A stretch of DNA of 64,000 nt, taken from contig CM068545.1 of NCBI GenBank assembly GCA_035048495.1, positions 43,828,450 through 43,892,449 on the forward strand, given 5' to 3'. A program made the translations under genes and the position numbers. The notes below the pieces were generated by a model, which had not been told where the DNA came from, did not search any database, and was given only the letters and a program-made list of their open reading frames with translations. Positions 23,258-32,904 of the stretch are shown one piece after another. Numbering within the stretch: position 1 is the stretch's first letter; every line of letters begins with the position of its first letter. The DNA is from Euptelea pleiosperma (taxonomy: Eukaryota > Streptophyta > Magnoliopsida > Ranunculales > Eupteleaceae).

Positions 23258-24744
23258 CCGACCCTGATGTTGTACAGCCTGCAACTCGCCGGGAAAACCA
23301 CCGCCTCAGCCACCACCGGCTGCTACCTCCTCTCTTCATCTTCCTCACAGTCCAGCCTATGCACCTCCTGCTATACACTTGAAACAGGATTGCCTTCTCT
23401 CCCATCCTCACCACCTTCCATCTCTTTCTTCCACCAACCTCTTCTCAACGGCCAGCAAGCCTTCATCAACGCCTTCATCCACCACAAGTGTAGCAGCACT
23501 CACCACAACGCCTGCAACTAAGTTGCAGACCGTCAACTCCTCACCACTGCCCTCACGCCGTTAGGCCCTTCTCCATCTCGCCACCACAATAGCAACTCCC
23601 ACATCTCTTACCATATAACCCCTCTATCCATTCGTTTTCACCAGCAAGTTGTATAGCCTGCAACTATCTTCTCCACGGTGGCAGATCTGTGCCTACCATT
23701 CACCTTGCTGCTCCTTTCACCGTTGAACTCCTCTCAACAGAAGACGCCTCCCAGCTTGTGCAACATCTGTGCACGTTCCAGCATCATTTCTCCACCATCA
23801 ACCCCACGGCACCGTTCTCCACATCCTCCCTCATCCACCTACTGATCTCCTTGCAGCTGATCCCAACAGCTAGCCTACAACGCCTTGTCATTTTTTTCTA
23901 CCATTGTCAGCGTGTTCTACACCTTGCACTTGTAGTACAAAGTGAAAGTGCACGTGCATATCAGGGACAAGGTGATGGTGTACCACATGTGCATCACAGC
24001 TCCATCAACAATAACCTGCCTCGCTGCCATTCTACCATCTCTCCTCCTGCGACTTTGTTTCCGGGCTACCTCTTTACTATCAGGCTTGGCTAATCCACCT
24101 TAGATTAGTAAATCAAGGGTTAATACTCCATCATCCACTAGTGGTAAGTTCCAAGGTATTTTCGCACTCTCTCTCTAGGTTCTCTCTCTAAAACCATCTT
24201 TCTATCTTTATCTCTCCTTCTCCTTTCTCTCTCTAAAAGCTTATCTTTCATTTTATTTTCTCCCTCTAAACTCTTTCTTTCTTTCTCTAGAATTTTGTTA
24301 ATTTTTCTCTCTATCTCTCTCTAGATCATTTTCTCTCTCTAAAATTCTATTTTCCTTCTTAATACTTTCTTTAATTTGTTGTTATTTCATGCAATGCAAT
24401 TAATGTAACATTTTATTCTGAATTAATGAATGCAAGTTTGATTCTATTAAATAGAATTTAATTTTAGTGATTTTCATTGTTTTACTTTCTTGGATTTCAA
24501 AATCTCGAAAATCAACTTTTAAAACTGATCACATCACCATTCTCACCCTTCCATCAATTCCTAGCATTTTCCGTTATCATTGTTCCATTATTTGCCCTAA
24601 CCCCGAGTGCGGACGATATCCGACATGAGCCACTGTGCAAATTTGCATTTTTGCAGATTAAGTGAACCAATTCGGAGAAATTACAAATATTGTTGAACTT
24701 TAGGGTTTCCGTATCCAATGACGCGGAAAAACCCTACTTTCAAA

Positions 24745-24758
24745 TGGCGCCGTTACCG
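24745..24758 (+). other. A-2 primer binding site, Asp tRNA type
   Basis: TGGCGCCGTTACCG two bases after the LTR end. The family word TGGCGCCGTTGCCG is complementary to the 3' end of plant tRNA-Asp; one G-to-A change is present. The next bases CTCGGTTGACGGG are identical in A-4. Confidence 0.8.
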
Positions 24759-26302
24759 CTCGGTTGACGGGATTGCAAAAAGACGAACAGGAATTCGGAA
24801 AGCTACTAAATCTTGAAGATCCGATCCAAATCGGAAACTTTCCACTTTATTTTTCACATTTTCCACTTATTATTTTAATGCCTCGGACGGCCGAGTGCAA
24901 AGTTGTAATAACTTAGGACTTTATTTTCTCTACTTTTAGAATAACTGCTAGATAATTAACTAATTAAAAATACCAAAAATATTAGGGTTAGATTTCAATT
25001 CTGCTATTTCTAGTTAGATCACCATTGGTTATTTGATTCAATTTGGAAGATTTTCAACTTCGGGTAATTCAAAAGTAGATATTTCCGAATCCTAATTCGG
25101 GAATAGCTAAAGTTGAATTTTAAACCCTAATTGAAACTAATTCACAATACCTGTCCTAAATTATTGCGTGTTTCTTGAAACCCCAATGGCAGTATACCTT
25201 CCAATTCCATACCATAGACCATTGTGGACTAATGTGATTGTGGATTGCGTTTACCAAGTGAGTAGGGAGCGAAAGCTCAAAGAGGTGGAGTCGGGCCCAA
25301 GCCCATTTGGATACCCCTCCCTATCTCACGGAGGAGACCCCGTCCGTAGCCAACGGGCAGATAAGTTTCTACACCTCGCCTTGAGTGCGATCTTGATCAT
25401 TGTGCAAAATACTGTGCCGATTATCTATTTGCTTTTGCAAACATTATCGGAACTGCTTGTTTGGCCGTAATAAAATATATTAAAAAGCAAACCCAGCTCT
25501 AACTTGAAACTGGTGGGATTTCATCACTCACCTCGTCATTCCAGCTTTTGTGCAACCACAGCCAAGAATTAAAATCAATCAAGAATAGAGCCCACTTAGA
25601 TCGGTGTTCGAGGAAAACTCCACATAAAGCGACCCCTACAAAGATCAAGTCGATTAAGTCCATGAGTGCGGGTCCCTGTTATCTAACACACCCATAGGTC
25701 CCTACTATTCAAGTATACCGAGCTCGTGAGTGGCCTTCTTGATTGTCTGTCGGATTAGCTAGTGTCGGATTAGGAACACGAACCAACCCTAGCTCCTCTT
25801 TTGGGAAAACTCATCTTCACGTTTGACAAATCCGGTTAGTCTGGGGCGTACTTAAGTCAGCCGATGTGCCACACGTCTGTCTAGGCTTCGGATTATCTTG
25901 CAGTCAACTTGAGTTAGTACTAGCGGATTTGCTTTGAAGAGTGTATCCTGGTAAGAACCTACAGTGTGAAAAGTTAGTCCGGCGGGTATTTGAAGATAAA
26001 CCAATGGTTCGTCTACTGTCATAATCTCCACTATCCCTACACTAACAAGATAATTCATAATACTATTCTGATTGTTTAAGTTAAGAATATATGTTGCTCT
26101 GTGTGCATCATCTAGGCTCATTCGGTTTTATACACCTCTTGCCGACTTTAGAGGCTTGCTCTTTCAGCATATGCCCGCTTGGACTAGATCCAATCGCAGA
26201 TTGATTCGATCTGAGAATCATTCTCTTACAGTGGAGTCTTCCACTATTCATCACCCCTCCCCCTTTCCTCCACCCTCTTTCAGAGAAAATACTTTCATCG
26301 TC
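24759..26302 (+). other. A-2 leader between primer site and gag
   Basis: About 1.5 kb without gag homology, closely matched by the A-4 leader (38532-40071). An ORF at 25168-25470 (100 codons, beginning MFLETPMAVYLP) has a 111-codon counterpart in A-4 at 38944-39279 with about eight amino-acid changes over the shared part. No family is recognised. Since flanking non-coding leader is equally similar, conservation may be for RNA functions such as packaging rather than for protein. Confidence 0.65.
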
Positions 26303-27660
26303 ATGGCAGATGAACGTCCCCTTATCGAGACTTATGCACCGATCTCAGCCAACCCGCCATCATGCATTGTTCTTCCACCTACTGCGGTGGTGCAATTCGA
26401 GATCAGGCCGTAGACTATTCAAATGCTGTCAACTTTTAGAGGTCTCCCCAGAGAAGACCCCTATTCCCATATTAGGGAATTTCAACATGTCATCCTGCTC
26501 TTTAGAAATCAGAATCTTGATGATGACAATGTTAGACTGAGAGTTTTTCCTTTCTCTCTAAAGGATAGAGCCTCGGACTGGCTTTACTCTCTTCCTGCAG
26601 ATTCTATCACAAGTTGGAAAGAACTTGTAGGAAAATTTATGTCCAAATTTTACCCCATGACTCGTACTAATCAAATGAAACAACTCATACAGGACTTCCG
26701 ACAAAAGTCCAATGAGAAATTTTATGAAGCCTGGGAAAGATTCCAGGATCATCTGACCAAGTGTCCACATCACAGTATCGACAAAGGCAGTCTGGTTCAC
26801 ATTTTCTAGAAGGGACTTACTGATGAGTCCTGCACTATGGTTGAGTCCATGTGCCAAGGAAAATTCATGCATAATACTCCTACTGAAGCGTACAAATTTC
26901 TGGGAGAATTAAGTAAAAATTCCCAGCATTGGATGATTGACAATGAGTTCAGTCGTAATACTCCGGTCCTGAAAACTAATATGGGAAATGAAGCAAAGGT
27001 TGACCCTGAACTCAAATCCCTCATTCAAGAGTTGACCAAGTCAGTCTCTGCCCTGGCTGTGTCTGTACACAAGCCTGTTCACCAATTTGCCTCAGTCATG
27101 AATATAGGTCAAGAGAACCTAATGGAACCCTGTAATATCTGTTTACAGCCATCCCACTCTACTGAAAATTGTCCTTTAAATGACGGATGTTCCCCTCTAC
27201 TCCAAGAAGAAGCTTGTGCATTTAACACCTTTAAACCACCTATCCAGAACTCGTATAGCCAAACATACCATCCAGATACGAGAAATCATCCTAACTTCTC
27301 TTGGAGGCAGCAGTCTGCTCCACAGCAAAGACCTGCGCAGAGCACATATCCTCTTGGGTTTAATCAACCCAATAGACAATACCAACAGGGACAGTACCAA
27401 CAGAGTCAGAACCAGATGAGTCAATACCCGTCTAATCAGAATCGATCATTCCAGTAAGGTCAATATTCTGGCCAACAGGCACCTAACCAGAATCCCCAAA
27501 ATATGCAGTTAAGTCAAACTGCACCTCAATCCTACAATTATTCTGCCCCTATGAGCTCAAATCGTGAACTAGTTGCTCAAGCTGCTCCTAAACTAGGTCT
27601 GGAAGACCTCCTATCACAATTTATAGCAAACCCAGTCCATGCAGTGCCTCGAGCAGCGTC
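26303..27660 (+). pseudogene. gag: Athila gag (A-2), interrupted by stops
   Basis: Starts at ATG 26303 (MADERPLIETYAP). The gag capsid domain is visible as FRGLPREDPYSHIREF and VFPFSLKDRASDWLYSLP, then SWKELVGKFMSKFYP (26430-26660). It continues through a C-x2-C...C-type segment near 27140-27175 and a Gln/Asn-rich tail. In-frame stops at 26411 (TAG), 26807 (TAG) and 27455 (TAA) all sit where a Gln codon would fit. A frameshift near 27637 moves to the frame that carries protease and RT. Gag would assemble the particle and bind element RNA. Confidence 0.85.
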
Positions 27661-28727
27661 TCAGAAATTTAGAAGCTGAGAAAGCCAAAGGCATCTTCCC
27701 TAGCCAACCTATTGCAAATCCTAAAGGGAATGCCAAGGGCGCAGTTTATGAGGTCGGTTCCCAGTCCCAAAATCCAAACTATCAAGGAGAGGTACAAGCT
27801 GTTACCACACTCCGATCTGGAAAGACTGTGGATATGGGAGTAAAAGAACCCTCAGAGCCATCTCCTACTCCTATTCCTAAACCCAGCACAGAGGAACACA
27901 TTGCAAAATCGACTTGTGATGCTATGAAGCCTGCACTAAAATCTACAATCCCAGTGCAGAGATATAAGGCGAAGGACAAATCTATTTGTCGAATTAAGCC
28001 TCCCTTCCCGGACAGGCTTGCCTAAGACAAAAGAGATTAGCAATTTTCAGAGATCTTAGACGTTTTCAAAGACATCCAGATCAATATCCCCTTCCTATCT
28101 GCTATCAAACAGATCCCTTCCTATGCCAAATTCCTGAAAGAATTATGCACTGTCAAACGGCGTACGCATGTACCCAAAGATGCCTTTTTGGCAGAAAAAG
28201 CTACAGTGTTTATCCAACGCAATAGTGTAATTAAGCATAAGGATCCGGAAAGTCCTACTGTGTAGTGTGAAATTGGTGATAATTTTAGTTGCACAGCTTT
28301 GTTGGACTTAGGAGCTAGTGTCAATCTCATACCGTTTTCGGTATACCAGCAGTTAGGCCTCAAGGATATGAAGCCAACAAAAATCACTCTCAAGCTGGCC
28401 GACTAGTCCATAAAAATTCCAAGGGGAATTATTGAAGATGTCCTAGTGAAAGTAGCTGACTTTTACTACCCTGTAGACTTCATCATCCTCGACACAGAGC
28501 CGTGTCAGGATAATCGGGTCTCGGTCATTCTAGGCCGACCGTTCCTTGCTACCGCGAATGCACACATCGGGTGTAGGGACGGGAATATGTCAATTGCCTT
28601 CGGCAACCTAAAGGTTGAGGTTAACATCTTTCGACTTATGCGACAGGATGCCGATCGCGATGTGACAGATGAAATGTGTGCCGTTGAGAGTCTAATTCAG
28701 GACTCCACCGAAGATATCTTGAAATAG
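27639..28727 (+). pseudogene. pol: Athila gag tail and protease (A-2)
   Basis: Open at 27639-28025 with CLEQRLRNLEAEKAKGIFPS and TTLRSGK, both typical of the Athila gag/protease linker. After stops at 28023, 28038 and 28263 comes the aspartic protease: LDLGASVNLIP with Asp at 28305, and VILGRPFLATANA near 28527. Another stop at 28404. The open stretch 28446-28727 ends CAVESLIQDS. All these pieces share one frame, so the damage is point nonsense rather than rearrangement. A-4 keeps a diverged version of the C-terminal half. Confidence 0.82.
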
Positions 28728-29738
28728 TGCCAAGAGCACTTTGATACTGACTTCCAATGGGAGTCAGCAATTTCTGAGGACAATACTATCCAAGAATCAG
28801 TTACAATGATTTCTACTCCCCCTCCTATTATTGAGTACGAGCCTCTGCTAACCATGATCAGAGATCCTACTACTATCAACTCTATCTCGGTAGAGGAGGA
28901 AGAATCAAGCTCCACTGATCAGAAACTTGAGCTTAAGCCTCTACCCTCTGAACTATCTTATGGTTATCTTGGTCCTGAAGAGACTTATCCTATCATCATT
29001 GCTTCAGCCCTATCTGCGTCCCAAAAAGAGAAACTGATTATGCTGCTAAAGAAGCACAAATCAGCAATAGGATGGACCATTGATGACATTCGTGGGATAG
29101 ATCCTTCTGTGTGTTAACATCACATTTATCTTGAAGACGACTCTAAAACGTCTAGAGAGCACCAGAGGAGGTTAAATCTAGTCCTAAAAGAAGTAGTACG
29201 GGATGAAATTCTAAAATTGCTAGATGCAGGTATCATTTACCCCATCTCTGATAGTAAATGGGTGAGTCCAATCCATGTCGTACCTAAGAAGGCGGGTTTC
29301 ACTGTTGTAGAAAATGATCAAGGAGAAATGGTCACCTAGCGCTTAAAGAAAGGATGGAGAGTCTGTATTGACTACAGACGGCTCCATACCAACACCCGGA
29401 AGGACCATTTCCCTCTCCCATTCATTGATCAGATGTTGGAACGTCTTGCAGGTCATTCCTACTATTGCTTCCTAGATGGTTACTTGGGATATAATCAGAT
29501 TCTCATTGTACCCGAGGACCATGAGAAGACTACGTTCACCTGTCCCTTTGGCACTTTTGCCTACAGTCGCATGCCTTTTGGCCTCTACAATGCACCTGCG
29601 ACTTTTCAAAGGTGTATGATGAGTATCTCTTCGGACATGGTCAAACGGTTCTTAGAAGTTTTTACGGATGACTTTTCCGTCTTTGGATCCTCTTTTGATG
29701 ACTGTCTCCAACATCTGAGTCTGGTACTCGCAAGATGT
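28728..29738 (+). pseudogene. pol: Athila reverse transcriptase, N-terminal two thirds (A-2)
   Basis: Linker, then LPSELSYGYLG, SASQKEKLIMLLKKHKSAIG, DIRGIDPS and the RT fingers. GWRVCIDYRRLH is at about 29353, YYCFLDGYLGYNQI at about 29460 and MPFGLYNAPATFQRCM at about 29570. The catalytic motif is F-T-D-D at 29661-29672 (Y/F-x-D-D, both Asp kept). Stops at 28725 (TAG), 29115 (TAA) and 29337 (TAG) in one frame. Interrupted at 29739 by A-3. The sequence resumes at 32786 and continues across T-5 into 36666-36800. Confidence 0.9.
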
Positions 29739-30399
29739 TGATATTCGCTCAAAAGTGCTTATTTTAAGCAATTATCCTTTTTGCGTTATTGCATTCTCCT
29801 ACGTTAAAATACTCTATTTATCTACTTTTCTACGTAAGAGTCTCTTATGTTGCGTAGAACACACTTTTCTGGACGAAATGGTATATTTGCATGCATTAAA
29901 CACATTTTCGGAAGTCTAGACATGTAGTCATTCTGATAAAGTCTCATTACGCACTTCGTCTGTCGCAGGGAAACCCCGATGGGACGATTCTCGAGACTTG
30001 TGGGCCCAAATCGATCATGAAAGCCCATTATCAAAGCTTAACAAGCCCACATGCTATGACTAGAAGATATGGGCCAAATATGGGCTGAATAAGAGGACCA
30101 AAAAGCCGGCCCAAAGAACGAAGAGAGTAGGAGAGCCAATGACCAAGAGACGGACCAAAGCGTTTAAAGCCACATGAGTCAGCAAAGAATGATGGTCGAC
30201 TCTACTGGAGAAGCGTGAGGATGGTCACAGTGAAGACGAGGGTTCCAGACCCTCCGCCAGTGCTTTTCTCTCTATTTTCTAATACTTTTTCTCTCATCTC
30301 TCCTTATTCTCTCTCTCTCTTCATCTCTCGGTCCTCGAATCTACTGACCTAACCCCAGAACTCCTGCCCATCGGCTCTATCTCATCTCCCTTAACTTTC

Positions 30400-30460
30400 T
30401 GACCGTTGGATCTTCCATCGGACCGTTGGATCTTCAATCGGACCGTTGGATCTCTCTAGA
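30400..30460 (+). promoter_or_regulatory. Three 20-bp MSA-like repeats in A-3 U3
   Basis: GACCGTTGGATCTTC repeats at 30401, 30421 and 30441. The first, read on the other strand with its flank, is TCCAACGGTCA (30400-30410), a full match to the MSA consensus YCYAACGGYYA; the other two miss the last base. The third continues TCTCTCTAGATCC. They lie about 320-380 bp upstream of the TATA box. Confidence 0.5.
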
Positions 30461-30907
30461 TCCGTCGATCTACCAATCTGAGTCCCAAGCAAGTCACCAT
30501 CCATCCGATCGCCATCAGACTGTCTGTCACATCATCTTGTGAGACAATGGACATCATCAATCCATGCGGGCCAGTAGCCGGGCCCATCTTCATCGACCCG
30601 CTGTCCGACCAGTTAGTGGACCCCGCGAATTTCAAAATAATTTTAATTAAATGGGGGGTCCACTAATTGGGGAGATTCCCCATAAAAAAGTAGCATTTTA
30701 CTTAAAAAAAAAAAAAAAAAAAAAAAAAAATTTATTTCAAAAATACCCTATTTCCATTAATGGAAATATGGAGCTTTATAAGAGGAGGGAGAAGGGTTCG
30801 TTCGAACCCTAATCCCCCTCAAATCTTCTCCTCTCCTTCCCCCTATCCTTTCCCTTCTTCCCCGCAACTTCTTCCTCTTTTCTTCTTCGTCTTCTTCCCC
30901 ATCCTTC

Positions 30908-30935
30908 GCCGGAGTTGCAGGTTTGCAACTCCGGC
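30908..30935 (+). repeat. 12-bp perfect hairpin in A-3
   Basis: GCCGGAGTTGCA, loop GGTT, TGCAACTCCGGC. It lies about 130 bp downstream of TATAAGAG, hence in the expected transcript. It is the longest perfect member of the GTTGCA/TGCAAC family. Confidence 0.8.
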
Positions 30936-31170
30936 CGTTCTTCTTCCCTTCTTCTTCTCTTCTTCTTCTTTCTCTTCTGCTTCCTTTCTTCTTCTTCTTC
31001 TGCTTCTCTGCTATAGGTTCGACACCATCGTGGACTGCAATACCGCCTGTTGCAGCACCACCAATCACCACCGTTCTCCTTGCTGGTTCGTCCACATCAA
31101 CACCAACCTACAGCCTGCAACCTCCTTCTTCTCCATCTTCGATAGCCTCCCAAAAGAACTATCAACGGTG

Positions 31171-31194
31171 GAGAGTTGCAGATCTGCAACTCTC
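31171..31194. repeat. 24-bp perfect palindrome in A-3
   Basis: GAGAGTTGCAGA followed by TCTGCAACTCTC, an uninterrupted palindrome with BglII-type AGATCT centre. Same GTTGCA/TGCAAC core as the hairpins. Confidence 0.8.
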
Positions 31195-32904
31195 TTCCAT
31201 TCTCATTTGTTTGAGAACAGGTGGCTTCCATGGGAGCCACCACGTTGCTGGTCTGCACCTGTTACTCCGGCCGGTCTCCCAAAGCCAGATCACCACGAGC
31301 AGCTCCTCACACCACCTTTTCTCCACCGTGGAGATCAGGATCTCCAAAGACCTGCAAATCCGGTCGAGGTCTCTACCACCGCTACCCCGCTCCGCCTTCA
31401 CCTAGCTGCTGGTGTGCTTCTCCAACACCCACCTGCAAAACCCGGTCGGTTTCCATGGAGGAAACCGACCACCTCACCATTAACGGACCTGCAAGGCTGC
31501 GACTCAGGCAGGTCCGTCCGTCCTCTCCGCTATGCTGAATGGTCTACCTCCATCTTCTTCACACCGCCTGCTCCTTCTCTCTCCATAGTCCGGCTTTCTC
31601 CTTGCTTCCACCACGTTCTTCATGCTTCCGTCCAGCCTACACCTCACTGCTGCAACTCCAAAACGGAGGCACATGCACCTCCAGAACCTGCAACATCGCC
31701 ACTCCAGCACCCATTCTCTAACCGGTGTCACGGCCATTGCAAGAGAGCAGGCCGTGATCACCTTGGCTGATCTTCTAGCAAGGCGTGTTCCTCTGCAAAC
31801 AACACCGTCCTCACCATCTGTGCACCTCGTTGGACCTGCAACTCATGGTCTCCGGATGCTCTTCCGGGGGCTACTGCATCTACACATCTGCAACCAACGA
31901 TTGTAGGCAAGCCAGCAACATCAGCATCGTCAAGACCTGCTGCCCTGTCCATACCAGACTGCTATCAACACCACCACGTGGTTGAATCCAGCAACCACTT
32001 GGCCAAATCCATCTACTTCCACAAGTTGCCCTCCTAGGCCTGCAACAATCATTGTGCACCCTTGCACATCGGAATCAGGCCAGCAACTTCTCATGATGCA
32101 AGCACTTCACGTCCACTTGTTCTTCGTCGAGATCCTCACACTTGGCTGGACCCCACATCTACTGGCCAGACCACATGTTCTTTATCTTGGCCAAAACTAT
32201 GGTCAATCAACCGGGCCGAACCACTCACCGGACTGATCCGATCACCTTTAATAAGTCTCAAGAGTTTCCCCAGGCTGATCGCCTTTTTGCACCACTGACT
32301 CCGTTCGGTGAATGCAAGAGGGTGAGTTTTTCTCTCACCTCTACCTTGTCGGCCGGTAAACGACCGAGGTGTGAAAATTCTCTCTCTACCTTCTTCCTCT
32401 CTCTAAAAGTTCTCTTTACATGCTTTCTTACATGCTTTCTAGAATAGATTTACCGCTTTATTTATTTCTGTCATTTATTTCATGTAAGCAACAGTTTAAT
32501 TAATGCAATTTGATTTTGATGATTTTAGTATTTGCTGGATCTCTTGGATGTGTTTTTAATCTCGACTCGCCATTCTCATCCTTCCACGTTTCTCTTGTAT
32601 ATTATCTGTCATTTTATGTTCTTATTCGCGCTAATCCGACTAATCCCGAGTGCGGATCGACATCCGACACGAGCCACTGTGCAAAATTGCTCATTCTACA
32701 GGTTAAATGTCTCGGATAAGTTAAAAATGTGTTGTTGTTAGGGTTTCCATAACCAACGACGCGGAAAATCCTTATTTTCAGATGTCAGGATAAGCGACTT
32801 GTCCTAAATTGGGAAAAATGTCACTTCATGGTAAAGAAAGGAATCGTGCTAGGACATGTCATTTCTGACAAGGGTATTAAGGTCGACAAAGCCAAGATTG
32901 ATAT

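Larger units (their letters stand above)
21061..24742 (+). mobile_element. A-2 5' LTR
   Basis: TGATATTCAC to TTTCA, 3682 bp, paired with 49167-52851. The head (first ~350 bp) and tail (last ~150 bp) are shared with all other A LTRs; the middle is specific to this subfamily. It holds MSA-like words, a TATAAGAG box, several GTTGCA hairpins (for example 23512-23528) and a CT-rich tract (24170-24330). Proline/serine-rich ORFs at 22450-24093 are open by composition and not recognised. Confidence 0.9.
29739..32780 (+). mobile_element. A-3: solo Athila-type LTR in the RT of A-2
   Basis: TGATATTCGC to CTTATTTTCA, 3042 bp, flanked by perfect target duplication GATGT (29734-29738, 32781-32785). Removing it rejoins the RT frame. 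The head and tail match A-2 and A-4; the middle is a third version. It contains three 20-bp MSA-like repeats, a 30-base poly-A (about 30701-30730), TATAAGAG (30777-30784) and the strongest GTTGCA hairpins. A 336-codon ORF (30760-31770) in the body is low-complexity and unrecognised. Confidence 0.93.

Noticed and set aside
30701..30730. Poly-A run as the tail of a processed pseudogene or LINE/SINE
   Set aside because: It sits in the U3 body of A-3, no target duplication or upstream retroposed sequence is seen, and A-5 has a shorter A-rich strip at the same place.
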